The position numbers and the translations under genes were made by a program. From Ceriagrion tenellum (lineage: Eukaryota > Arthropoda > Insecta > Odonata > Coenagrionidae), in assembly GCA_963169105.1 (NCBI GenBank), contig OY720638.1:11642749-11706748 (forward strand): 64,000 bases of DNA. Reading direction: 5' to 3'. Position 1 is the stretch's first letter; each line of letters begins with the position of its first letter. Below the pieces are notes generated by a model, which was not told where the DNA came from, did no database searches, and worked only from the letters and a program-made list of their open reading frames with translations. Of the stretch, positions 37,516 through 46,508 are shown one piece after another.

Positions 37516-38565
37516 TGTGACGGCTCGAGCTAGGGTTGATCGAGCGTTGGTCCGAGGTGTTTTTGTAATTGAGTGCACTTGCCTGGTGGTACGGTGTTTC
37601 TGAGTGAGTGTCATGGTGAATCCTGACCGGTGTGGTGTCCTCGGTTAACTAGGGCTACCTAGGGGCCCACTTTATCCCCGGTCTCAGTACAGTAACCCCC
37701 TCTCACCGTAAACCCTCCTTCGACGGGTGACTACCCCTCCCGAGGGATATAAAAAGGCCTGGTGAATGTGCTTCAAGGAGGAGAGAGAGAGAAAACCACA
37801 GAGAGAGTAAGATTGCCGGAAGTCCCACGAGGTGCATGATAGCCCTCGCCCTCCCGACCAAGCGAAGCTTATGCTGGTGGAGGACGGGATAGCAAAGAAA
37901 GTTCTGGAGGAACAGAGACTGGAGCGGACGAGTGACGGCCGTGTTCTTCGCCGACGCGGGAGAAGATTGTTTCCTGGTGCCGCGGTTGTGGGGATCCGAG
38001 CAGTGACTCCATTGACGGCTTCAACAATCCCTGCATCGACAGAAATCTGTAAGAACGTCGCTGTTTGCGACCCGTCCACCGTCCTGATAATCCAGATAAA
38101 CTCACTTCCCCAGTCACGAGATCTGAATCTCTTTTCCCTTTGCCCCCGTGCATCTTGCCCTCACAAAACTTCAGACCAAGTGTTGAAAAGAATTAGACAG
38201 TGAACCATTGGTGCTCAAGAAACTTTAATTAAGGGCACATATGAACGTTTGCCCAAAGTCATTTTCTTTTTCTTTGTAAATTGTATCATCTTTTGGAAGG
38301 GGGAAAAGTATCTTGCATTCACCTTTTTGTTTTGTTGTTTGATGTATGTATTTCACGTTGTTCATCTTCATCTGAATCATCAAGTGTTATCATACATTCA
38401 TCCTCATTCTCATCAGGGTATTTTTTTGTAATTTTGTACAACATCAGGCATTGCGAAATATATTTTGGTGGATTCAAATAGACCAATTGCTCGATCATTC
38501 CCTCGCTCGGGACGGCCGGTGTTCCCCTCTTCCTACCACGTATGTGACGTTCGTGTTCCGTCACA
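37516..38565 (+). mobile_element. Probable solo LTR (1,050 bp) of an LTR retrotransposon
   Basis: It starts TGTGACGG and ends CCGTCACA, a perfect 8-bp inverted terminal pair with the TG...CA ends typical of LTRs. ATAT flanks both sides and could be a 4-bp target duplication, but both flanks are AT-rich, so this is weak. A TATA box (GGGATATAAAAAGG, about 37744-37757) lies 230 bp in, followed by a purine-rich GAGAGAGA stretch, as expected for U3/R. I see no primer-binding site, gag or pol after it, so a solo LTR is the simplest reading. The plus-strand orientation comes from the TATA box. Open frames inside (for example 37832-38203) overlap on both strands and look non-coding. An alternative is a DNA element with 8-bp inverted ends. 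Confidence 0.55.
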
Positions 38566-38599
38566 ATATATATATATATAAAAAGGTCACAGGCGTGGT

Positions 38600-38724
38600 C
38601 ACAGAAATTTTGATATATTTCGGCGGACACAACCGCCTTCGTCAGAATGTTAGAAGGTAGTCACTACCTTCTAACATTCTGACGAAGGCGGTTGTGTCCG
38701 CCGAAATATATCAAAATTTCTGTG
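38600..38724. repeat. Perfect palindrome, two 62-nt arms around one base
   Basis: Arms 38600-38661 and 38663-38724 are exact reverse complements around C38662. Outside them a second paired layer exists: AAAAAGGTCACAGGCGTG on the left (38579-38597) and its complement at about 38763-38780 on the right, interrupted by about 36 bp, so the full fold-back is about 200 bp. Either strand of the arms contains CTGACGA, one A, a GGCGG/CCGCC stem and GAAAT (plus strand: right arm). It lies between the solo LTR and an (AT)n tract. It is not coding. Confidence 0.95.
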
Positions 38725-38816
38725 AGTTTTACCTTTTTTTGTGCTCTATATGTAACTGCTAGTCACGCCTGTGACCTTTTTTTATATCTGTGCACTACAA
38801 GTGTTTTTCGCCAAGT

Positions 38817-38818
<2 letters not shown>

Positions 38819-38896
<78 letters not shown>

Positions 38897-38921
38897 TTAT
38901 TTATTTATTTATTTATTTATA
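38819..38921. repeat. (AT)n then (TTTA)n microsatellite
   Basis: About 78 bp of alternating AT with two single-base interruptions, continuing into six TTTA units (38896-38921). The open frame across it encodes only Tyr-Ile repeats and is not a gene. Confidence 0.98.
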
Positions 38922-40077
38922 GCAAACTGTTAAACTTCTGACGACACCTATGCGTTACAAATACCTCATTGTCGAAAGTTAGTCTCCCTGGAATGCATAT
39001 CCATATCATTTCCCTTGGAAAATGGCTGGCAGTTTTCGACTGATTTCTCAAAAAGGATAAAGGTAAAGTGGCTAATATTCTGTTGCTTTTGGGATGACAA
39101 GCTCTTTGTCTTTGGAGAACGAGCTACCTAAAATCTCTTTTTTTCATCATTAAGCCAGGTTCTATTTTCTCAAAGTGAAGAAACTCTGGGGAAACATTAC
39201 TTGGGCGCTGGTTTTCGAAAGAATGTTTGACGAATGGGAAGGCAAGATTCCTATTCTGAGAGCTTATTTCTTACTTTTTCAGTCACCCTTAGGAATTTCT
39301 CCGCCTTTTCCTGATGCCCGGGTGGGAGCTGAAATACCCTCCCCTTCTTGACAAGTTTCGGCCGTAACGATCACAACGAGAAGTGATATCGGCCTGATCG
39401 CTGGAGAGGTTCTGAGTGGAATGTCAATATAAATGTGATAGTGGGTAAAATTATTGGCCATAGCAAGGAAAATGGTGGCATCACATGAGAGGGGAAGCAG
39501 TTGGAGATGGATTATAGGGAATGATGAAGTGATTGAGAGGGAGAGTACGAGTGATCGGGAGGAGATGAGTTCGCTGAACAAATCGAGCGACTGATACAAG
39601 TCTCAAGCTTTCCACTGGTTCTGTGCAGGAAGTGGTTTAACGCCTAGTTTTCCTATAGTTTAGGCAACAGGGAACGTTCAGTCTCTTTGCTAAAGAAGAA
39701 TATATTTTCTCTATAAACCTTTATTTTTCTCGGAGCAACTATCTACGCATTAGTAATTTGACCTGCATGGGTATTCAAAGGCCAAGATACAGGCGAGTGT
39801 ATGGCAGCTCGAATAGTAGATTCTTGTGGTTAGTCTACCATTTTCTGTGCTCTTAGCGAAATTTTTCTCTCATATAAAATGCACATGGACCTCATAAAGG
39901 GGCTAAATCTTTCGCCGTTTTATGTTGAAATATGTAATGAAATAGAGAATGTAGAGTCCTGTAAGACCAATGCTTCAAAGTTCAATAAAACATGCATCCA
40001 TATACATAAATAGAAATCGTGATCTACCACAATCTTCTTCATAACTCCAATATAATTTGCATTCATGCAGGGATAAT
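38922..40077. other. No gene seen
   Basis: Upstream parts of the LINE may extend into 39950-40077 but are not readable. Confidence 0.55.
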
Positions 40078-40417
40078 AAAAATATAGTGAATTGTATAAG
40101 GGGTTATCTAAGTGATTGTAAACAAAAAGTAGTTATTGATGGTATTTGCTCTAATATGATTGAAGTCTCGTCCGGTGTTACATAAGGAAGCGTAATCAAC
40201 CATCTTTTATTCACTCTTTATATAAATGACTTAATTTCTCGAGTTAGCAGTAAATTAGGATTATTTGCAGACGATACGGTCATCTACCACAAAATAAGTG
40301 AGGATAACTTAGAAGCGGACTTGGAGGTTCTCTGATCGGACTATAGAAAGGGACTATTCATAGTGCCAGGAGTGGGGGAAAGAATTAAATCATAGTAAAT
40401 GCTCCTAAGAACATTTA
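40078..40417 (+). mobile_element. CR1/jockey-type LINE, reverse-transcriptase palm (left part of a split copy)
   Basis: The plus strand reads IRGYLSDCKQKVVIDG, then SSGVT-stop-GSVINHLLFTLYINDL (a mutated Q-G-S-V-L-G-P-L-L-F block) and LGLFADDTVIYHKI, which holds the catalytic F-A-D-D motif of non-LTR reverse transcriptases. A frameshift later comes CQEWGKELNHSKCS. The catalytic aspartates survive, but stops lie inside the domain, so the copy is dead. The ORF breaks off near 40417 at a 26-bp-arm hairpin and the 40501-41164 fold-back element, and resumes at about 41225, so the insertion came after the LINE. Confidence 0.8.
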
Positions 40418-40488
40418 TTGCGAAAGTCATTACAAAAATGCCATATATATATATTTGTAATTTGGCATTTTTGTAATGACTTTCGCAA
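40418..40488. repeat. Hairpin with perfect 26-bp arms
   Basis: Arms 40418-40443 and 40463-40488 (left arm contains TTGCGAAAGTCATTAC) are exact reverse complements with a 19-nt AT-rich loop. It sits exactly where the LINE ORF breaks off and just before the 40501-41164 element. It may be fill-in or a fold-back copy of LINE sequence made at the insertion. Confidence 0.9.
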
Positions 40489-40500
40489 GATAATATATAT

Positions 40501-41160
40501 AATCGTTCGTTCATTCACTCAGACCGCTCAGCAGCAAATACACACAAATGTTTATACAGAAAGGTAGAAAGAAAGTGGATAGGAACACATAAAATCAACA
40601 GACACAATGGTGGTGTGAAGATGTAAAGATGGCCGATTCCAAGCAGAGGAAATTCGACTGGACCGGGAATCGAACCACGGACCTTTGGATTTCGCGTCCA
40701 ATGCTCAGACCACCAAGCTTCCTAGTCTAATAAGAATCCACTGGAATCGGCGGGGGGTTTATAGGAACAAACACTCCCCAAGGCATGACCCACGAGAGCT
40801 GCCAATAGATGGCGCCAGGGTTGCTTTTCACCCACCGACAGAGAGAGAATGACATACACAGAAGGAGAAATGAAAGAATAACTCAAGCACACAGACAGTG
40901 GTGAAAGATACAGAACAGGCGTTTCGGGGTACGCTAACCCAAGGAAACTAGGAAATGAGCCGTTCAGGCCATACAATCGATCGTTCATTCACTCAGACCG
41001 CTCAGTGGCAAATACTCACATAAATGTTTATACAGAAAGGTAGACGGTACCACCATAGTGCCTGTTGATTTTATGTGTTCCTATCCACTTTCTTTCTACC
41101 TTTCTGTATGAACATTTATTTGAGTATTTGCCGCTGAGCGGTCTGAGTGAATAAACGAAC

Positions 41161-41164
<4 letters not shown>
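40501..41164. mobile_element. Composite fold-back element with about 115-bp terminal inverted repeats
   Basis: The left end 40501-40614 and right end 41049-41164 are inverted copies, about 90% alike (shared block: CATTCACTCAGACCGCTCAG). A third copy of the outer 69 nt lies at 40975-41043 in left-end orientation, directly facing the right end, so 40975-41164 is itself a nested hairpin. The middle (40615-40974) holds a tRNA-like sequence on the minus strand plus about 250 bp with no open frame. AT-rich sequence flanks both ends (TATATAT and ATATAT), so the element probably landed in an AT tract inside the older LINE. It has no transposase, so it would be non-autonomous. Confidence 0.8.
40656..40727 (-). 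repeat. tRNA-like 72-nt sequence, SINE head or tRNA pseudogene
   Basis: Read on the minus strand, it folds as a tRNA. The acceptor GACTAGG pairs with CCAGTC apart from one bulged A; the D stem is GCT/AGC; the anticodon stem TTGGA/TCCAA has a 7-nt loop CGCGAAA; the T arm has 4 of 5 pairs. The internal promoter boxes are TGGTCTGAGCATTGG (A-box position) and GGTTCGATTCC (B box, a perfect match to the consensus). The formal anticodon would be CGA (Ser), but the long variable arm of tRNA-Ser is absent and position 33 is G instead of U, so it is not a working tRNA-Ser. Confidence 0.75.
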
Positions 41165-41217
<53 letters not shown>

Positions 41218-41224
41218 CATATAT
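41163..41224. repeat. (AT)n microsatellite
   Basis: About 60 bp of alternating AT with a short GTATATAC interruption near the end. It marks the right border of the inserted composite element; LINE sequence resumes immediately after it. Confidence 0.95.
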
Positions 41225-41826
41225 GCATGCGGCAGAGCATTACAGAAACTAGGATTTGTTAAGCGTATAATATGAAGCTCCTCGGATGAGAAAGTAAAAG
41301 AGAGGTGCTAATTTGCCCTGGTTAGGCCAAACCTCGAATATGCTGCGAGCATTTGGGACCCTGAACGGAAAAAATTTAACCAAAAATATTCATAAAATAA
41401 AAAAAATATCTGCACGCTTCGTTAAAAACTGCTACGAGCAAACCTATAGTGTTTCTCAGCTTTTAGAGGGATTAAGGTGGTAGCCCCTAGAGACTCGGAG
41501 GCTACAGGAAGGCTTAGTTTGCTTGAGAAATTTAGAATTGGTGTGTTTCAGAGTGACACAGAGAATATTATTACGCCATAGTAGATCTCTAGGTGTGACA
41601 GAAGCGATAAATAGAGAGATACATTGCCGAACAGATAGGTACAAAAACTCTCTCTTTCCGCGCACGATAAGCTGAGCTCCAGTCAATACACTCCCATAAT
41701 ACTCGTCACCATTTCACCTCCCAAATCCTTATCCCTTACATCTTTACACAGCTGGTATCCTAACACTTCCCGCCACACACCCATGCAGCGGCTCGCAGGG
41801 TAGTATTTAGATTCAGATGTAGATAA
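41225..41826 (+). mobile_element. CR1/jockey-type LINE, C-terminus and 3' tail (right part of a split copy)
   Basis: After the (AT)n tract the plus strand reads ALQKLGFVKRII, then LVRPNLEYAASIWDPERKKF and SLLEKFRIGVFQSDTENI, and ends in a 3' tail with a GCGGCTCGCAGGGTAGTA block and TAGATTCAGATGTAGATA. This is the same ORF as at 40078-40417, continuing in order on the same strand. Two other copies of this tail lie at 46018-46508 and 57842-58312 on the minus strand. Stops and frameshifts are present. The ATCTAC-type tail is typical of CR1-like families in insects. Confidence 0.8.
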
Positions 41827-43245
41827 CTCTGTGAAAAGATTGAGTTAACAGCAAATTTTTTATCATAATTCGCGTATTTGAACTTTTATTCTGCATGAAG
41901 GTCATTAAAAACTCAAGTGCTCCATCAACGTACTTTCCTATGCCCACCTATTCCCAGAAAAGTTAATGATAGATCTATTTTTAGCACGATCATCTCCGAG
42001 TTAAGTCCCTAGAACCATTTCTCCAACCTGTAGTATCACGACAAACTTTTCAACTTGGCCCTTCGTGGCATGTACTTCGTCACATTACAGGGTGGAGTAA
42101 CGATTCCTGGGGAAAGGGCGCGAGTGCAAGCGACAGAGTGACACGAATTTGAGGCGATTACAAGGGATTAGGGCGAAGCGCGTACTCTCGAACGAACAGT
42201 GGACGATAGGGGTTGATGGCCGAGGATGAGTTAATACGCGTCCATTTTTTTCCGCCGAGTAAAAGTGAAGCTCACTTGCAGGGACGCCATTCTCTTTCCC
42301 TCTGCTATTCCTTGTTCCAAATTGTTAACGGAGAAATTCGCTGAAGAAACTCATCATTCAAACAGTGAAAGCATTGGAAGCATCACAAGACCTCCTTTCA
42401 ATCAATTCCAGCCCCCATCAGCATTAAAAGCGACCACTTTCACCGGAACATTGCAAAACAAATTATGGAAATCTCTTTAGAAGCCAACTTTGCTCTCTGC
42501 ACTTGAGATTAAACTCAAGTGGAGTGAAATAAACGCGCACTTCATCTCACCAATTAGACAAATGTGTGTGGAATATTATACGCTTTAATTTACAACTCGA
42601 TTACCAAGAGAATGCAGGTGAGCTATAGAATTTGACTTATTTGTGCTTTTCAACGTTGACATAAATAAAACAAAATATAACAAATTGAACAACTATTTAG
42701 GTGATTTTTCTTTTCTAATATCTTCCTCCACAGGTCTGTCCTCCGCATGGCTGGTGATCTAGCACCCCATGCCACAGCCTGAGCCTACATTCGAATGGTT
42801 TATAAATACATACGTACGTGAGTGCACTTGCGGCAGTTCATTTGCATGTCCCAGAAATGCCAAGAGTTGGAATAGATCGTTCTACTGGCATCTAACGCAA
42901 ATGGAAGAAAGCATAAAACTTTTCCACTTGATAATGTATTCGTTATATAAACATGTTCATTGACTGCGCATGGTGCACCGCTATCGAGAACAAGGTTCAC
43001 TGAACTGCAAATAATGCTTTTTTTATCCTATTTATGAGGTGAATATCCGGATTAATTTAATTTACCTCAGATATCCCTTCATTTACATGCTCTTTTCACG
43101 GAGCATGAAATGAAATTTAATTTTTAAACTTGTGATAAATGCAACAATATTTGTCTGAATCTCTTAGAATATGAGAATACTTGGTTGCTGGAATGAAGCT
43201 GTACACGATAGTGATGCACAATTTTGACAAGCAAACTTGGCTACT

Positions 43246-43476
43246 AATTGAGTACATGGCATTACGCATTGCAGAAATAAGTATTCAAGAGTATATTTGG
43301 TCATAAATTTCATTCATAGAGAGGAAATTATTGAATTATTTTACCGCGGGAAAAATCGAAAAAAAATTCGACAAGATCCCTATGAAAGGTATTTGTACAT
43401 TTGCATTTCTTCGACATGATTAGTTGTTATCAATTTTTATTATTTTTTCTTTCTTTTCAAAGCTAATAGTTCTTAA
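43246..43476 (+). repeat. Dispersed repeat of unknown family, copy 1
   Basis: Direct-orientation match to 45241-45472, roughly 85% alike, starting at TTGAGTACATGGCATTACGC and ending in a T-rich region. No ORF and no inverted ends seen. It may be part of a larger decayed element. Confidence 0.8.
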
Positions 43477-45240
43477 GATGTTGGCTTCTTCCTCTTATTT
43501 GTGATGCAGTTTCCACGGCGAGGAAGGCATCATGGCATCTGCTGGTGTATTATCAACTAAAATCGATATTTTAATGCTATAACATTTCGGCTACCAAATC
43601 TGATTGACAACCGAGTAGTGAACATGAGAAATTGAATAGTAGAGAGAATATCATGGTACATACATAATTTCATAAGATACTATGATATCTCCCTAGATTT
43701 CAAAATAACGCAGACTTAGTGGAAAATTGTATCCATAGAAATGTTTTTATTCGGGTATGATTTCGAGATCAACGTGCAAGGCCATATCAAAGTTCAAATA
43801 GCAACTTTCCTCAGCTAGAACAGGTATTTAGCTTAAGAAAGTTGTTTCATTGAGACCTTTTGCCATCGATTCATATAATTTATATCATTGTCACTAGGAA
43901 CGGAAATATTTGGATAGAAAACGATTAAGTTTTTTAAATGCCTGAAACACCTTTTGCATTAAACCGTGTCCTTTCATATCATCATTCAAAATTACTACAT
44001 GGGCATGGATGATAGCCCTTAAACCCTATGAGACCAATATGTCTGTTACTGTTGAGAAATCGCTCATAAAAAATTAGCCATAAGCTTACCCTTGATATGG
44101 CGAAAAAACTGAAGAAAACTTTGTCACCTTCCGCTGCATATGTATATAATCAAGTAATTTATTTTTAAACATAAGTTTGATTTTAAGGAAATTATTTGCA
44201 TTTCCTCGAGCGATTTTTAATGTTTTTTCGCCCTGTTCTTTCGTTTTGTACTGTGCCGACAAAATTCTTCGACATTCGAGATACATTCCTAAGAAACAAT
44301 TTGCTAAAACTGCCAGAATGGCACTAATATCCACTACTCATGCATGCATGGCCATGAAGCATGAAACAATTTATAAAGACATGATTGCTTGTAGATGGTC
44401 AAGGAGCAATACCGATGGAAGAGGAATTAGGGAAGATCGAAGATGGAATGCGTCAGTCAATTTCTCTATAGCGGAAAGTGGTGACATATAAAGGAGTAAA
44501 ACGGTAAATAAAGAGCTAAGTAGGGAGAATAGGTGAAGCAATCAGATGAATGACTGGTGAATAATGATTCGTGGAGGAATTGAAATCGGACGTCCACTCA
44601 GTGGATTGATAATAATGCATATTATATAATAAAAAAGAATATCGCGAGCTTCGTTGAAGTTTTCATAACTATTGCATCTAGGACCTCCTTCCCTCTTTGA
44701 AGCGTCAAAAATGCGAGTTGAGGCTCTTAATAGAGTGTTAACAGGTGCCTGCAGTACCTACTATCCATATATTCAAGTACAGAAGATGATAAATAGATGT
44801 TTAATTGTCTTCAATCACTTGCACGCATCCAATACGTTTTTAGCTATAAATAATTTTAGGAATCACATACGACAGTAGAACGGCATTAATGAAGTAGGTA
44901 ACCTTTTTTCGTCTCACAATGAAGTTTTAGGATGAAACTAAAGAGATGGTGAGCAAATGAAGTTGATTTATGAATTATTCCAGCCACTATATATTTTTAA
45001 GGTTAGTATGATTGACTTCATAAACCTGCTACTTTATAGGAATGAGTTTTACCGCAGATGCAAAACGTTTAATCGTAATTTAGTCTTGTCAAAATTTTTG
45101 CCTCCAGTTGAGATTAAAATATTATAAGTCTTGAAATCATCGAAATTTAGATTAAATCTTTAGGGTACCTCAACTTGATCCAATTTATTGTCCGTTGAGT
45201 GCTGACAGAAACGCAACCACGGTCAACTTGAAGCAATTTA

Positions 45241-45472
45241 AATTGAGTACATGGCATTACGCATTGCAGCAATGAGTCTTAAAGAGTTTATTTGGTTATA
45301 AATTTCATTCCAAGAGAGGAAATTATTGAATTATTTTACCTCGGGAAAATCGACAAAAATCGACAAGAACCCTATCAAAAGTATTTGTACATTCGGATTT
45401 CTTGTACGTGCTTAGTTGTTCTCAGTTATTATTATTTATTTATTTCTTTTCCAAATTAATTGTTATAAAGAT
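45241..45472 (+). repeat. Dispersed repeat of unknown family, copy 2
   Basis: Second copy of the repeat at 43246-43476, 2 kb away in the same orientation. Shared phrases include GAGGAAATTATTGAATTATT. The intervening DNA is not shared. Confidence 0.8.
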
Positions 45473-45639
45473 CATTCGGTGGTGCAGCATGGCTTTTGAT
45501 CGAATCGTGAGAGTAGGGGGCATCGGGAACACAAACACTTGATTACATTTTGTAGAGATCACCATTGTAGTAAGAATTGCATAAATTAAGTCTCTGGAGA
45601 TCTGGCCCGAAGCTTCATCACAGTCGACAATTTAAAAAG

Positions 45640-46015
45640 CAACGCATCTCTCTGAAGTACGCACCGATGGCCGGGTGCGTGGCATAACTCACGGCGCCCC
45701 CTCGTGCGGGCTCGAGGCGCGTGAGGGGGAAACGACCGTCCAGATGAGGCCATTAAATGTGCAGCATTTTTATGGAGCAATTTGATTAGCGTGCATTTAA
45801 CGGATTATCTGGAGCGTGCCGCGGAGGTACTCCCTCAACTAACGGGTCTTCCGGAAGATGCAGCGGAGTCCGCCGGCGACGGCCGGAGATGGGCGATGGT
45901 CGCACTTCCTCGCCGTCGTGTGAGCGCTGGGCCCGGGCTTCGACGCCACCTGAGAACGCGACGGGGAGACTCATCGCTTGACATCCACGGGAAGCGACGA
46001 AGCAGCCTCTTCCAC
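45640..46015. other. CpG-rich island, possible exon or promoter
   Basis: G+C- and CpG-rich block ending where the LINE tail at 46018 begins. On plus, VHLTDYLERAAEVLPQLTGL continues open from a pyrimidine-poor TTTGATTAG acceptor to CGTCGTGTGAGC, a usable donor. On minus, three frames are also open for 40-60 codons. No family recognised. Confidence 0.35.
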
Positions 46016-46017
46016 AC

Positions 46018-46508
46018 GATATCTACATCTACATAATACCCTGCGAGCTACCACATGGGCGTGTGGCATGGGGTGTTAGGACAACAGCCGTGCAAAGGTG
46101 AAAGATTTTGGAGATGAAATGGTGACATTTATTATAGGAGTGTATTTAGTGGAGCTTAATTTTTATTGTGGTCCCTTATTGTTCGCGGAAAGAACGAGTT
46201 TTTGTACCTATCTGTTCGGCAGTGTATCTCTCTTATTTTATCGCATCTGTCAGACCTAGAGATGTAGTGAGGAGTCATGATAATATTCTCTATGTCGCTC
46301 TGAAAAATATCAGTTCTGAATTTATCAAGCAACCTAAGCCTAGCATGTAGCCTTCGAGTCTCTAGGGACTCCCATCATAATCCCTCTAAAAGTTGCGAGA
46401 CACTATATGCATGCTCGGAGCAGTTTTTAACGAAGCACGCTGCTTTCCTTTGTATTTTATTAATTTTTTTGTTAAATCTATTTGAACAGGGTCCCAAATG
46501 CTCGCGGC
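46018..46508 (-). mobile_element. 5'-truncated CR1/jockey-type LINE tail
   Basis: A minus-strand copy of the LINE tail seen at 41.3-41.8 kb. It starts abruptly at the codons for ASIWDP, runs through the C-terminal ORF remnant and 3' UTR, and ends in TGTAGATGTAGAT (46019-46032 read on minus). The abrupt 5' start beside unrelated GC-rich sequence is the usual result of incomplete reverse transcription. It has several stops. It directly abuts the CpG-rich stretch at 45640-46015. Confidence 0.75.

Larger units (their letters stand above)
41827..45639. other. No gene seen; holds the two 43.2/45.2-kb repeat copies
   Basis: AT-rich. Frames up to 104 codons (44177-44491) have no family resemblance. 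Confidence 0.55.

Noticed and set aside
37832..38203. 123-codon plus frame and overlapping 131-codon minus frame
   Set aside because: Both lie inside the probable solo LTR, overlap each other on opposite strands and resemble no protein family.
38319..38630. Acidic 103-codon minus frame
   Set aside because: Crosses the LTR end, the AT tract and the outer palindrome layer; a chance frame.
38692..38922. Frame with a Tyr-Ile repeat
   Set aside because: Product of the (AT)n microsatellite.
40656..40727. Functional tRNA-Ser(CGA) gene
   Set aside because: No long variable arm, G at position 33, a bulge in the acceptor stem, and location inside a repeat; called tRNA-like instead.
38819..41224. CRISPR-like or satellite array
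   Set aside because: The repeats here are simple AT tracts and inverted elements; no regular spacers.
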